A stretch of DNA of 64,000 nucleotides from Halomonas sp. HAL1 (GTDB lineage Bacteria; Pseudomonadota; Gammaproteobacteria; Pseudomonadales; Halomonadaceae). Positions 37,612 to 47,197 of this stretch are shown here, in pieces (position 1 is the stretch's first letter; the number at the start of each line of letters is the position of its first letter). The notes beneath the pieces are model-generated. The model worked only from the letters and a program-made list of their open reading frames with translations. It was not told where the DNA came from and ran no database searches. The stretch lies in contig NZ_CP130610.1 in the NCBI RefSeq assembly GCF_030544485.1, positions 4,092,001-4,156,000 on the forward strand, given 5' to 3'. The position numbers and the translations under genes were made by a program.

Positions 37612-38955
37612 ATGGCGAAGCTTGCGCATGCGCAGTGGTCATCGCGAATGACCTTTGTGCTGGCCGCCGCTGGTTCAGCGGTGGGTCTAGGGAATATATG
37701 GAAATTTCCGTATATGGTGGGTGAAAGCGGCGGCGCTGCTTTCGTCTTTGTGTATTTACTTTGTATCGCGCTGATTGGCTTGCCTATTCTCGTCTCCGAG
37801 TGGCTACTGGGGCGGCGTGGACAGAAGAACCCTGCCAGCACGATGTCAGAACTGGCCCGCACCGCAAACAAGCCAAAAGCATGGGCCATTGTCGGCATTA
37901 GCGGCATTGTTGGGGCCTTTTTGATTTTGTCGTTTTACAGCGTGATTGGTGGCTGGTCGCTCTACTACACCGTTAACTCAGTGAGCGGTGCCTTTAGCGG
38001 TCAAGACGCCGACGGGATTGGCGCCCTGTTTAATGGCATGCTGAGTAACCCAAGCTTACTGCTGTTGGGCCATTCGATCTTTATGCTACTGGTGATTGGC
38101 ATTGTCGCCCGCGGTGTTACCAAAGGGCTTGAAGGCGCTGTACGCATTCTAATGCCAGTACTCGCGCTGCTGCTCGTTGTGCTGATCGGTTACGGCATGT
38201 CGACCGGCCACTTTGGTGAAGCGTTGACGTACATGTTCAACCCGGACTGGAGCAAGCTCAGCGCAGAAACCGTGCTGGCCGCCTTAGGTCACGCCTTCTT
38301 CACCCTCTCACTGGGTATGGGCATCATGATGGCTTACGGCTCTTACTTGGGCAAAGAGATCAACCTGCTACAAACCGCCCGCACGGTCATCATCATGGAC
38401 ACCGTCATTGCCCTAGGCGCCGGTTTAGCCATTTTCCCGATTGTGTTTGCCAACAACCTGGATCTTGCCTCAGGCCCTGGGCTGATTTTCGTCACTCTGC
38501 CGCTAGCATTTGGCAATATGGATGGTGGCTTGATCCTAGGCTTGATGTTCTTCTTGCTGCTTACGTTTGCGGCGCTGACTTCGGCGATTTCACTGCTTGA
38601 GCCCGTAGTTGAGTTTATTGAAGAGCGCACGCCGCTCAGACGTGTCATGGCAACTGTTGTGGCCGGCGTGGGGGCTTGGTTGCTCGGCATTGCGGCTCTG
38701 CTATCGTTCAACGTATGGAGCGAACCGCTCATGTTTGGACTGGGCGTGTTCGATCTGCTGGATACGCTGACCAGCAAAATAATGCTGCCGCTAACCGGAC
38801 TAGGCGCGATTCTCTTCGCCGCTTGGTGCCTGGATCGCAAAAGTGTCGAAGCCGAGCTTGAACTTTCAGCGACCGGTAAAAGCGTATGGAACATCATCGC
38901 GCGCTATGTAGCGCCCGCTGGCGTTATTGCGGTGTTCGTGACAGGGCTTATTTAA
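37612..38955 (+). CDS. Sodium-dependent transporter of the NSS (SNF) family
   Basis: Inner-membrane sodium symporter of 447 residues with 11 or 12 membrane segments. The N-terminal sodium-site motif LAAAGSAVGLGNIWKFPY is clear, followed by LLCIALIGLPILVSEWLLG. Bacterial relatives such as LeuT, MhsT and Tyt1 carry hydrophobic amino acids. The substrate here is not determined. The first TM region and the SISLLEPVVEFI segment are well kept. A single gene with its own promoter. Confidence 0.93.
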   Translation: MAKLAHAQWSSRMTFVLAAAGSAVGLGNIWKFPYMVGESGGAAFVFVYLLCIALIGLPILVSEWLLGRRGQKNPASTMSELARTANKPKAWAIVGISGIVGAFLILSFYSVIGGWSLYYTVNSVSGAFSGQDADGIGALFNGMLSNPSLLLLGHSIFMLLVIGIVARGVTKGLEGAVRILMPVLALLLVVLIGYGMSTGHFGEALTYMFNPDWSKLSAETVLAALGHAFFTLSLGMGIMMAYGSYLGKEINLLQTARTVIIMDTVIALGAGLAIFPIVFANNLDLASGPGLIFVTLPLAFGNMDGGLILGLMFFLLLTFAALTSAISLLEPVVEFIEERTPLRRVMATVVAGVGAWLLGIAALLSFNVWSEPLMFGLGVFDLLDTLTSKIMLPLTGLGAILFAAWCLDRKSVEAELELSATGKSVWNIIARYVAPAGVIAVFVTGLI

Positions 38956-38988
38956 GGTAAGCCGTCACTTCCCTGCTGTTTGCTAACC

Positions 38989-39204
38989 TCAGTGCAATTC
39001 GCTCTCTTGCCGATCTTCATCGGGCAAGGGGGCGATGTCCCGCGATAGCTTCTGAAATTCTCGATGCAATTCAATCCCACGACGCGCTCTTAGGCTACGC
39101 TGGGCAGCGCTGCGCTGACGCTGGGCATGTTCATCTACTTGCATACTCATAAAGATGTCGAGCAGTTCGCTTTTAACCGAGGTGATGCGTTCGACGTTTC
39201 TCAT
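38989..39204 (-). CDS. Small basic conserved-looking protein, possibly PA3496-like
   Basis: A 71-residue cytosolic protein read from the ATG at 39204, which has GGAGGA nine bases upstream; the open frame extends further but without a better start. It is rich in Arg, Gln and Glu and mostly helical, with RARRGIELHREFQ in the middle. This weakly recalls the PA3496 family of small Pseudomonas proteins. It lies between the NSS transporter (convergent) and hexR (divergent). No function is proposed. Confidence 0.6.
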   Translation of the reverse strand: MRNVERITSVKSELLDIFMSMQVDEHAQRQRSAAQRSLRARRGIELHREFQKLSRDIAPLPDEDRQESELH

Positions 39205-39457
39205 AATCGACGTTCCTCCAGGTGAATATGCCTTCGTCCACCTGCATCCGTGACGACTGTTTGATGCAGTGCGGCACTTCACTTCTTACTATAACCTACT
39301 TGACAAAATGATGAACATTCTTAAAAAAAGTGCCTAACGGCATTTTAACGCTAACCTTAAACAACGCTTTTCATGCCCATTTGCGCTATCAGTCAGGCAT
39401 ACTGTGGCAAATGCTAGAAGTAAGCCAAGTGTGTGCTGAAGAGCCAAGGAGCTGAAC

Positions 39458-40312
39458 GTGAGTCGCGCCCTGTTCGATGAAATGAGACGCCGCATGGAGC
39501 ACTTTCGACGCTCCGAGCAAAAAGTGGCACGGTTTGTACTGCGCAACCCCGAAGAGGTTATCCACATGCGTATTGTGGATTTGGCCACTGAAGCCACCGT
39601 CAGCGAACCGACCGTGGTGCGCTTTTGCCGTGCGCTGGGGTGTAACGGCTTTCAGGACTTCAAGCTACAGCTAGCACAAATGCTGGCCAGCGGCAGTCAG
39701 TTTGCACAGTTTTCCATGAACGATAGCGACTCGGTCGCTGAGTTTTCCCATAGCATCTTTGACTCGACCGTGGGCACGCTGCTCTCTGTGCGTGACCGGC
39801 TAGATAACGACGCCCTGGGCCGAGCGGTTAATGCGCTAGCGATGGCTAATCGCGTGGAGTTCTATGGCTTTGGCGCCTCAGGCGCGGTCGCCTTTGACGC
39901 CCAGCACAAGTTTTTCCGGCTGCAAATTTCCACCTCAGCCTACGCCGACCCCCATATGCAGAATATGTCGGCAGTGACCTTGAACGATGGCGATGTGGTG
40001 GTGGCAATTTCACAAACCGGCCGTACCAAAGCGCTAGTCGCCAGCGTACGCCTAGCTCGCGAAGCGGGCGCGACAGTGATTGGCTTGTGCCCCAGCGGTT
40101 CACCGCTGGCCGATGAGGTCAGCCTGCCGCTGTATATTGATGTCCACGAAGACACCGAAATCTACACGCCGCTTAGCTCACGCATTGCCCATCTGGTGCT
40201 GATTGATGTGCTCGCCGTCGGGGTCGCTAAAACCCGCGGCCCAAAACTCGCCGAACAGCTCAAAGCGGTTAAAAAGAGCCTTAATACGCTGCGCTTTCCG
40301 GAAGATCCTTAA
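39458..40312 (+). CDS. hexR: HexR-type RpiR-family regulator
   Basis: A 284-residue regulator with an N-terminal RpiR helix-turn-helix (about 1-77; EQKVARFVLRNPEEV and TVSEPTVVRFCRALGCNGFQDFK) and a SIS sugar-phosphate domain (about 120-260, with AISQTGRTK). HexR in Pseudomonas and related bacteria represses Entner-Doudoroff and central sugar genes and is released by 2-keto-3-deoxy-6-phosphogluconate. No sugar gene adjoins it here, so the regulon lies elsewhere. uvrD follows after a hairpin. Confidence 0.92.
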   Translation: MSRALFDEMRRRMEHFRRSEQKVARFVLRNPEEVIHMRIVDLATEATVSEPTVVRFCRALGCNGFQDFKLQLAQMLASGSQFAQFSMNDSDSVAEFSHSIFDSTVGTLLSVRDRLDNDALGRAVNALAMANRVEFYGFGASGAVAFDAQHKFFRLQISTSAYADPHMQNMSAVTLNDGDVVVAISQTGRTKALVASVRLAREAGATVIGLCPSGSPLADEVSLPLYIDVHEDTEIYTPLSSRIAHLVLIDVLAVGVAKTRGPKLAEQLKAVKKSLNTLRFPEDP

Positions 40313-40327
40313 TCGTTAACCTGTATA

Positions 40328-40349
40328 CACAGCCAGTTTGCTGGCTGTG
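40328..40349. terminator. Hairpin between hexR and uvrD
   Basis: Perfect nine-base stem CACAGCCAG/CTGGCTGTG with a TTTG loop, 15 bases after the hexR stop. A run of six T residues follows only about 15 bases later, so it is a weak terminator candidate. Confidence 0.5.
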
Positions 40350-40389
40350 CTAGACTAGCCGCCTATTTTTTGATCCGGCAGCGGCTACT

Positions 40390-42588
40390 ATGGACGACGT
40401 CACGGCGATTCTCGATCAGCTCAACTCCGCCCAGCGCGAAGCAGTGAGCGCCCCCCAAGGTAACCTGTTGGTGCTCGCGGGCGCAGGCTCCGGCAAAACC
40501 CGCGTGCTGGTTCATCGCATCGCCTGGCTGATGCAGGCCGAAGGGTTGTCTCCCTACGCGCTGCTGGCGGTCACCTTTACCAATAAAGCCGCCAAAGAGA
40601 TGCGTACGCGGCTTGAGACGCTGCTGAGCCTCTCGCTGCGCCACGTCTGGGTGGGCACCTTTCACTCCATTGCCCACCGCCTGCTGCGCACCCACTGGCA
40701 GGACGCTCGGCTGCCGCAGCACTTCCAGATTATCGATTCCGACGATCAGCTACGCCTAGTCAAACGGCTGCTGAAAGATTACTCGATCGACGCCGAACGC
40801 TATCCGCCGCGCCAGGTGCAGGGGTTTATTTCCGGCTGCAAAGAAGAAGGGCTGCGCCCGCATCAGGTCAACGTCGATGGCGATGCCTACATGGGGCAAA
40901 TGGTCGAGCTCTACGAGCGTTACCAGCTCACCTGTGAGCGCGGCGGCCTGGTCGATTTCGGTGAACTGCTGCTGCGAAGCCTGGAGTTACTGCGCGATAA
41001 CCCAGCACTGTTAAAACACTACCAGGAGCGCTTTGGCCACGTACTGGTTGATGAGTTTCAAGATACCAATACCCTGCAATACGCCTGGCTAAAACTGCTC
41101 ACCGGCATGAAGACACCGATGACCGCCGTCGGTGATGACGATCAGTCGATCTACGGCTGGCGCGGCGCCAAAGTGGAAAATATCAGCCGCTTTGAGCAGG
41201 AGTTTCCGCAAACCCATACCGTGCGCCTAGAGCAGAACTATCGTTCCACCAGCGCGATTCTGGAAGCCGCCAATACGCTGATCAGCCACAACAGCGAGCG
41301 GATGGGTAAAAACCTGTGGACTGATGGCATCGAAGGCGAGCCGATCTCGATCTACGCCGGGTTTAACGACCTGGAAGAAGCGCGTTATATCGTTGATACC
41401 ATCAAAGAGAAGGTCGACGAAGGCTTTAACCGCCGAGATATCGCGATTCTCTACCGCTCCAATGCCCAGTCGCGGCTGCTGGAAGAGACCCTGATTCGCC
41501 AAGGCATGCCCTACCGTATTTACGGTGGCCACCGTTTTTATGAACGCTTAGAAATCAAAAATGCCTTGGCTTACCTTCGCCTGATGCTCAACCGCGATGA
41601 CGATGCCTCCCTTGAGCGGGTCATTAACGTCCCCACTCGTGGCATCGGCACGCGCACGGTCGAGATTGTCCGCTTGCGTGCCCGTGAACAAGGTATTCAG
41701 CTGTGGCAGGCACTCCACGATGCGATTAACGACGGTACCTTGAAAGGTCGCGCTGCCAATGCCGTGCAAACCTTCGCCAACCTGATCGAGCAGCTCGATA
41801 ACGACGCCTCCGGCATGGCACTGCACGAGATTATCGATCACGTTACCGTTCATACGGGGTTAATCGAGCATCACAAAAGTGAACGCGGCGAGAAAGGCCA
41901 GGCCCGCGTCGAAAACTTGGAAGAGCTGGTCACTGCTGCCCGCGCCTTTACCCAAGGCGATGTCTTTGAAGCCCCTGAAGCGGGCGAAGGCATGGCCGCA
42001 CTGGAAGCATTTCTCTCTGAAGCCGCCCTTAACGCTGGCGACCATGAAGCTGAAGAGTTCGAAGACAGTGTGCAGTTAATGACGTTGCACTCCGCCAAAG
42101 GCCTGGAGTTTCCCGTGGTGTTCATTGCCGGGGTCGAGGAGGGACTTTTCCCGCACAAGATGTCCCTGGAAGAGCCGGGCAGGCTCGAAGAGGAGCGCCG
42201 GCTGTGTTACGTCGGCGTCACTCGCGCCATGCAGAAGCTCTACCTGACCCACGCAGAAACACGCCGCCTGCACGGCAAAGAAGTGTTTCCACGCCCCTCA
42301 CGCTTCTTACGCGAGCTACCTCCACACCTGCTGGAAGAAGTCCGCCTGCGCGGGCATATTTCACGCCCAGTGACCGCGTCGCGCACTTCCTTTGCCCAGC
42401 AAAGCGTTGAGAGCAGCGGCGACCTTCCCAGCCTGCACGTCGGCCAGGGGGTTGAGCATCCAGTGTTCGGTGAAGGCATTATTCTCAACGCGGAAGGCGA
42501 AGGTGCCCGCGCCCGTGTACAGGTCAGCTTTGAAGGCGAAGGGGTAAAATGGCTGGTACTTGGCTTTGCTAAGCTGACGCCGCTATAG
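40390..42588 (+). CDS. uvrD: DNA helicase II
   Basis: Superfamily 1A 3'-5' helicase of nucleotide-excision and mismatch repair, 732 residues. All SF1 motifs are present: I (LAGAGSGKTRVL), Ia (AVTFTNKAAKEMR), II (VDEFQDTN), III (AVGDDDQSIYGWRGA), IV (LEQNYRST), V (LMTLHSAKGLEFPVVF) and VI (CYVGVTRAM). The C-terminal end is the Tudor-like region LHVGQGVEHPVFGEGII. The length and Tudor region agree with UvrD rather than Rep. Confidence 0.97.
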   Translation: MDDVTAILDQLNSAQREAVSAPQGNLLVLAGAGSGKTRVLVHRIAWLMQAEGLSPYALLAVTFTNKAAKEMRTRLETLLSLSLRHVWVGTFHSIAHRLLRTHWQDARLPQHFQIIDSDDQLRLVKRLLKDYSIDAERYPPRQVQGFISGCKEEGLRPHQVNVDGDAYMGQMVELYERYQLTCERGGLVDFGELLLRSLELLRDNPALLKHYQERFGHVLVDEFQDTNTLQYAWLKLLTGMKTPMTAVGDDDQSIYGWRGAKVENISRFEQEFPQTHTVRLEQNYRSTSAILEAANTLISHNSERMGKNLWTDGIEGEPISIYAGFNDLEEARYIVDTIKEKVDEGFNRRDIAILYRSNAQSRLLEETLIRQGMPYRIYGGHRFYERLEIKNALAYLRLMLNRDDDASLERVINVPTRGIGTRTVEIVRLRAREQGIQLWQALHDAINDGTLKGRAANAVQTFANLIEQLDNDASGMALHEIIDHVTVHTGLIEHHKSERGEKGQARVENLEELVTAARAFTQGDVFEAPEAGEGMAALEAFLSEAALNAGDHEAEEFEDSVQLMTLHSAKGLEFPVVFIAGVEEGLFPHKMSLEEPGRLEEERRLCYVGVTRAMQKLYLTHAETRRLHGKEVFPRPSRFLRELPPHLLEEVRLRGHISRPVTASRTSFAQQSVESSGDLPSLHVGQGVEHPVFGEGIILNAEGEGARARVQVSFEGEGVKWLVLGFAKLTPL

Positions 42589-42643
42589 CGATCTGTTCAC
42601 TTACGTCCCATTGAATGCGCCCAGGCGCCATGTAGAGGTCATT

Positions 42644-43123
42644 ATGAAACAGCGCTTAAAACGCCTATTTCCAGAAGTGAGTAACGGCTGGCAGGCACTC
42701 AGCGGCTACCAGCGTTTTGAACGCTTAGTATCGATGGTACTGACCCTCGCCATCGGCGGCGCTGTGCTGGTCGCCATGTATTATCTGGTCATTCATGTGG
42801 TACAGCTGCTGTTTATTCAAAGCCGCGACCCCTTTGACTACCGCGTGTTTCAAGCCTTGTTCGACATGATTCTTACCGTCTTGATTGCCATGGAGTTCAA
42901 CAACTCCATTATCCGCACAATGACCAGCGGGAAAGGCTTCATTCACGTTGAAATCGTCGTGCTGATTGCCATTATGGCGCTGGTGCGCAAGTTTATGGTG
43001 CTGGATATGGAAGTCATCGACCCTTGGCAAATTGGTGCGCTATCGGTCGCGGTCTTGGCGTTAGGCGGTTGCTATTGGCTGGTGCGCCATGGCAACAGTA
43101 TGAAAGACGCAGCGGATGATTGA
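42644..43123 (+). CDS. psiE: PsiE-like phosphate-starvation-inducible membrane protein
   Basis: A 159-residue inner-membrane protein from the ATG at 42644 (AGAGG upstream), with four hydrophobic segments at about 28-55, 68-88, 100-120 and 130-150. The sequence LFDMILTVLIAMEFNNSI and the HVEIVVLIAIMALVRKFMVLD region are family marks. PsiE is induced by phosphate starvation in Escherichia coli, and its function is unknown. I see no Pho box in the short gap after uvrD. Confidence 0.85.
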   Translation: MKQRLKRLFPEVSNGWQALSGYQRFERLVSMVLTLAIGGAVLVAMYYLVIHVVQLLFIQSRDPFDYRVFQALFDMILTVLIAMEFNNSIIRTMTSGKGFIHVEIVVLIAIMALVRKFMVLDMEVIDPWQIGALSVAVLALGGCYWLVRHGNSMKDAADD

Positions 43124-43229
43124 TCAGAAGGCTTGCGAGCTAAATTCGCTATAAAGCATACTAACCAGCGGACACGGCGCGCACAGCGCCCTATAACAAC
43201 AGTATGATTACTTTTGGAGTTTTGCTCAC

Positions 43230-44324
43230 ATGCAACGCCGTAACTTTCTTAAAACCGTTGGCCTAGGTGCCGCCGGTGTCGCTGCTGCCCCCTTTGTAAC
43301 CACCTCTAGCGCCCGCGCTCAAGAGACCTATACCTGGGACATGGTCACCTCGTGGCCGAAAAACTTTCCCGCCCTGGGTACAGGTGCAAATGATTTTGCC
43401 CGCCGGGTCGAGCAGCTTTCCAACGGCCGCATGCAGATTCGTGTACATGGCGCAGGTGAGTTGGTACCTGCACTTGAAGTATTCGACGCCGTGGCGGCGG
43501 GAACCGCTGAGATGGGTCACTCTGCGTCGTATTACTGGCGCGGCAAAGTGGCCGCCTCGCAGTTTTTCACCGCTGTACCGTTCGGCATGAATACCACCGA
43601 AATGAACGCTTGGCTGTACCATGGTGGCGGCCAAGAACTGTGGGATGAAATCTATGCCAATCACAACCTGAAACCCTTTGCTGTCGGTAACACTGGCACG
43701 CAGATGGCGGGCTGGTTCAAGAAAGAGATCAACTCGCTAGACGATATGCAGGGGCTGAAATTACGCCTGCCAGGCCTCGCGGGTGAAGCGATGAACGGCA
43801 TCGGTGTCAGCACCGTCAACATGCCGGGATCCGAGATTTTCACCTCGCTACAAACCGGCGCTTTGGATGCCGCTGACTGGGTGGGGCCGTATAACGATTT
43901 GGCGTTCGGTCTCCACCAGGTCGCTGATTACTACTACACGTCGGCGTGGAACGAGCCCTCAGCGGTACTGGAAGGCACGATCAACCTGGATGCCTGGAAC
44001 GCGCTGCCGGAAGACCTGCAGGACGTCATTCGCGAAGCCGCACGTGCATCTAACCTAGCGATGATCAGCGAATTCGCCTTCCGCAATGCCCAGGCACTAG
44101 AAGCATTGGTCGATGAGCATGGCGTTCAGCTGCGCACCTTCCCTGAAGACGTGATGGCAGCGCTTTACACCTCCTCCCAGGATGCCATCCAGCGCCAAAT
44201 CGAGGACGATGAAGAGTCCCGCCGCGTGTATGAATCTTACTCGGCGTTTCAGAAACTACTGCGTCCGTTTAGCGACGTGGGTGAATACGCCTATCTCAAG
44301 AACCGCGACAACGTAGGTGCCTGA
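43230..44324 (+). CDS. TRAP solute-binding protein with Tat signal (TakP-like)
   Basis: A 364-residue periplasmic binding protein of the DctP superfamily. The signal has a twin-arginine motif (QRRNFLK) and a hydrophobic stretch ending near residue 30 (SSARA-QE), so it probably crosses the membrane folded. MVTSWPKNFPALGTGANDFARRV, ARGININE-containing LKLRLPGLAGE and ADWVGPYNDLAFG resemble TakP-type proteins that bind 2-oxo acids. No TRAP permease genes lie beside it, so it must use membrane subunits encoded elsewhere. Confidence 0.88.
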   Translation: MQRRNFLKTVGLGAAGVAAAPFVTTSSARAQETYTWDMVTSWPKNFPALGTGANDFARRVEQLSNGRMQIRVHGAGELVPALEVFDAVAAGTAEMGHSASYYWRGKVAASQFFTAVPFGMNTTEMNAWLYHGGGQELWDEIYANHNLKPFAVGNTGTQMAGWFKKEINSLDDMQGLKLRLPGLAGEAMNGIGVSTVNMPGSEIFTSLQTGALDAADWVGPYNDLAFGLHQVADYYYTSAWNEPSAVLEGTINLDAWNALPEDLQDVIREAARASNLAMISEFAFRNAQALEALVDEHGVQLRTFPEDVMAALYTSSQDAIQRQIEDDEESRRVYESYSAFQKLLRPFSDVGEYAYLKNRDNVGA

Positions 44325-44352
44325 TTATCCAGTCAGGTAAGCAGCAAGTACG

Positions 44353-44380
44353 GCAAAGGGCGCACTGAGCGCCCTTTTGC
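44353..44380. terminator. Bidirectional terminator after the TRAP binding-protein gene
   Basis: Eleven-base stem GCAAAGGGCGC/GCGCCCTTTTGC around a five-base loop (ACTGA). It lies between the convergent binding-protein and thioesterase genes and has A and T tracts on both sides. Confidence 0.85.
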
Positions 44381-44419
44381 TATTTAAGGGGGGAACATTG
44401 AAGGGGTTGATAAGAAGGG

Positions 44420-44836
44420 CTATTCGCTGTGTACCGCTCGGATCCGTCCGTTATCGTCTAATGCGACCATTACAAAACGCGCCTCTGTCACCTTTTGACG
44501 CTCTTCAATCCGTTGCCCATGGGGCGGGCGTACCCATACTTCCACATCAATTTTGATTGAGCTATGACCGATCTCTTGTACCTGGGTGTAGACACTGACC
44601 ATTGAGCCGACGCGCACCGGGCTTAAAAAATCCATGGCTTCAATCGCCACGGTGGCCGTTCGCCCACCCGCTTCGCGGCAGGCTGCAAGCTCCGCTGCCT
44701 GGTCCATTTGATTGACTAGCCAACCACCGGGTATATCACCATAAAGATTGGTATCTTGGCGGGAAGCCAGTAATTTTAAAGTAAGCTGCCCTTGAGGGGC
44801 CGGTACGTCATCCAAATCGGTTTCCAGAAGAGTCAT
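44420..44836 (-). CDS. Acyl-CoA thioesterase, hotdog fold (YciA-like)
   Basis: A 138-residue single-hotdog protein of the acyl-CoA thioester hydrolase family. DTNLYGDIPGGWLVNQMDQAA is the active-site helix with the catalytic aspartate, and the block AMDFLSPVRVGSMVSVYTQV is the conserved strand pair. Members hydrolyse short to long acyl-CoAs. It stands alone, divergent from pstS. Confidence 0.9.
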   Translation of the reverse strand: MTLLETDLDDVPAPQGQLTLKLLASRQDTNLYGDIPGGWLVNQMDQAAELAACREAGGRTATVAIEAMDFLSPVRVGSMVSVYTQVQEIGHSSIKIDVEVWVRPPHGQRIEERQKVTEARFVMVALDDNGRIRAVHSE

Positions 44837-44954
44837 GGGTTCGTCGCTTAGTCAGTTTATTGTTGTAAACGTTGCAGTAAGGCACATTGCCAAGAGGCGT
44901 TGCTGCGTCGCAACACAAGTGAATGGATTCAGTTAACCATAAGAGGACGCTTGT

Positions 44955-45917
44955 TTGAATACTCTTTCATCTCATAGAAGCTACCTTTTATCGCTACGGC
45001 ACACCTTAGGTTGCTGGGTGATGATGGCTCTGCTGCTGGTGACGCCACCTACTTGGGGGCAATCACTGCCGATAACCGGCACGTTAGGTGCCGTCGGTTC
45101 TGACACCATGGCTGGGCTCATGCTGCGCTGGGGCGAAACACTGACTTCCCGCTACCCAGAGGTAAAGCTGCAATTTCAAGCCAGCGGCTCGGCCAGCGCG
45201 CCAACCGCGCTAATGGCAGGTACCACCCGGCTGGGGCCGATGTCGCGGCCGATGAGCACCGAAGAGCAGGATAACTTTATTGAGCGCTACGGCTACCCGC
45301 CGCTAGAGTTAAAAGTTGCCCGTGACGCGCTGATTGTGGTCGTCCATCGCCATAACCCGCTGCGCGCGCTCACCCGCCAGCAGGTCGATGCCATCTTCTC
45401 GACCTCACGCGCCTGCGGTGCCGAGGCGCCGATACGACGCTGGGATCAGCTCTCGGCAACGCGTGACTGGTCATTTGGCAGTATTGCGTTACATGGTCGC
45501 AACCTTGCCTCCGGCACTCACGGGCTATTTCAAGAACGGGCGCTGTGCGGCGGCCTCTTTCGCAACGATATTAGCGAACACCCCGGCTCATCGGCCGTCG
45601 TCGCTGCAGTGGGCGAGTCTGCCAATGCAATGGGATACGCCGGGTTTAACCACCTAACGCCGGCCGTGCGCGCATTAAGCCTTTATGACGATGACGGCAT
45701 CGCTATACCGCCCGATGAAGCAGCGATACAGAGCGGTGATTATCCGCTGTCGCGCTACCTCTACCTCTACGTGAACCTGCCGCCCGGGGCATCCTTACCG
45801 CCCGCCGAGCAGGCACTACTGACGCTGATCATGTCCGATGAGGGCCAGCAAATTGCACGCGCATCCGGTTTTGTCCCCTTAACCCCAAGCGTCCTTGACG
45901 CGCAGCAAAGGTGGTAA
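44955..45917 (+). CDS. pstS: Phosphate-binding protein (PstS-like)
   Basis: Periplasmic phosphate-binding protein of 320 residues; start TTG at 44955 with AGAGGA nine bases upstream. The signal peptide ends near residue 36 (TPPTWG-QS). The phosphate-contacting segments are recognisable: TLGAVGSDTMAGLM, the FQASGSASAPTALMAGT loop, and GRNLASGTHGLF. First gene of a pstS-pstC-pstA-pstB-phoU set, though 161 bases with a possible Pho box separate it from pstC. Confidence 0.92.
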   Translation: MNTLSSHRSYLLSLRHTLGCWVMMALLLVTPPTWGQSLPITGTLGAVGSDTMAGLMLRWGETLTSRYPEVKLQFQASGSASAPTALMAGTTRLGPMSRPMSTEEQDNFIERYGYPPLELKVARDALIVVVHRHNPLRALTRQQVDAIFSTSRACGAEAPIRRWDQLSATRDWSFGSIALHGRNLASGTHGLFQERALCGGLFRNDISEHPGSSAVVAAVGESANAMGYAGFNHLTPAVRALSLYDDDGIAIPPDEAAIQSGDYPLSRYLYLYVNLPPGASLPPAEQALLTLIMSDEGQQIARASGFVPLTPSVLDAQQRW

Positions 45918-45921
45918 GCCG

Positions 45922-45939
45922 CTGTCATCTAATTGACAC
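45922..45939 (+). promoter_or_regulatory. Possible Pho box upstream of pstC
   Basis: CTGTCAT, four bases, then TTGACAC just after the pstS stop. The first repeat is perfect and the second imperfect against the PhoB consensus CTGTCAT-N4-CTGTCAT. It lies 140 bases before the pstC start and could give an internal PhoB-dependent promoter. Confidence 0.45.
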
Positions 45940-46078
45940 ATAATCGTCTTAGAGTAGGGAATCATTCTATGCACCGTTTTCACTATAAGCTCTCTTCACG
46001 ACCCACTCTTTCAATACATGCTGGTCAGTACTGTGATCACCCCGGTTTTGCCATGCCTAGTTTTGTCATGATAGCGAC

Positions 46079-47197
46079 ATGACCCCACCTCGGTTAACCT
46101 CTTCTCGGCAGCCATTGCGCTTGCTTCAGGATCGTGTGGCCACCGGGTTAATCACCGCTGGTGGTGTCGGCGTGCTGCTGGCGATTCTCGCTATCGGCAT
46201 CTTTCTGATATGGGAAACTTTGCCGCTACTGGCGATGGAAGATACCTTGGCCCTGGCCAAGCTCTCTCCGCTGGCGTGGGGCACCCTTAAAGCCGCGTTA
46301 GCTGCACTGCTGTTCGCGATTCCCGTCGCCTTAGGGGCGGCGATCTACTCTGCGCTGTTTATTTCAGCGCGCTTGCGTGCGCGTATCAAGCCCGCGCTCG
46401 AAATGATGGAGGCCATTCCCGGCGTGGTGGTGGGCTTTATTGCCGGGCTCATTTTGGCACCGTGGGTAGAGCGACACCTAGCCAGCGCTTTGGTACTGAT
46501 AATCTGGCTACCGCTCAGTGCCGGGCTAGCGGGCTTGCTCTGGCAACTGGCCAAAGCCCGCCTGCAGCGCCGTTTGCCGCTCTCCTGGGCAGGCCTCTGG
46601 CTAATACCGTGGCTTGCTCTGATGGTGGCAATAGCGCTATGGCTTGCGCCGTGGATGGAGCAGCTGTGGCTGGGCGGGGATCTGCGTCAGTTGCTCGACC
46701 AGCGCTTTGGGATGGATTACGCCACCCGCAATGCCCTGATTGTCGGTCTGGCGATGGGGTTTGCCGTTATCCCCAGCATCTACTCATTGGCAGAAGATGC
46801 CCTTGCCGATGTGCCTTCGACCCTGATAGAGGGCGCCCAGGCGCTGGGTGCCAGCCGTTGGCAGGCGCTGTGGAAGGTGGCGCTGGCGGCGGCGGGACCA
46901 GGTATTTTCTCGGCGGTGATGATCGGCGCGGGCCGGGCAGTGGGCGAAACCATGATTGTACTGATGGCCAGTGGCAACACCGCTCTGTTTAGCGCCAGCC
47001 CTTTCGAAGGTATGCGCTCCATGGCAGCGGCTATTGCCATCGAGCTTCCTGAAGCGTCACCCGGCGGCCAGACCTATCATCTGCTGATTTTTGCCGCGCT
47101 GGTGCTGTTTATCTTCACGTTCCTGGTTAACACCCTAGCCGAGGTTGTCCGCCAGCGCCTGCGCCGCCGTTATCGCCAGATGGGAGGCACTTCATGA
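46079..47197 (+). CDS. pstC: Phosphate ABC transporter permease PstC
   Basis: Inner-membrane permease of the high-affinity phosphate importer, 372 residues. It has an N-terminal hydrophobic helix, the first permease half (AIPVALGAAIYSALFIS and MMEAIPGVVVGFIAG), an inserted pair of hydrophobic segments around residues 165-205, and the EAA-type loop GAQALGASRWQALWKVALAAAGPG near 260. FSAVMIGAGRAVGETMIV is also typical. Its end overlaps pstA by 4 bases. Confidence 0.94.
   Translation: MTPPRLTSSRQPLRLLQDRVATGLITAGGVGVLLAILAIGIFLIWETLPLLAMEDTLALAKLSPLAWGTLKAALAALLFAIPVALGAAIYSALFISARLRARIKPALEMMEAIPGVVVGFIAGLILAPWVERHLASALVLIIWLPLSAGLAGLLWQLAKARLQRRLPLSWAGLWLIPWLALMVAIALWLAPWMEQLWLGGDLRQLLDQRFGMDYATRNALIVGLAMGFAVIPSIYSLAEDALADVPSTLIEGAQALGASRWQALWKVALAAAGPGIFSAVMIGAGRAVGETMIVLMASGNTALFSASPFEGMRSMAAAIAIELPEASPGGQTYHLLIFAALVLFIFTFLVNTLAEVVRQRLRRRYRQMGGTS

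Noticed and set aside
37269..37907. Open frame of 212 codons antisense to the DUF72 and NSS genes
   Set aside because: It overlaps two well-supported plus-strand genes and shows no recognisable domain.
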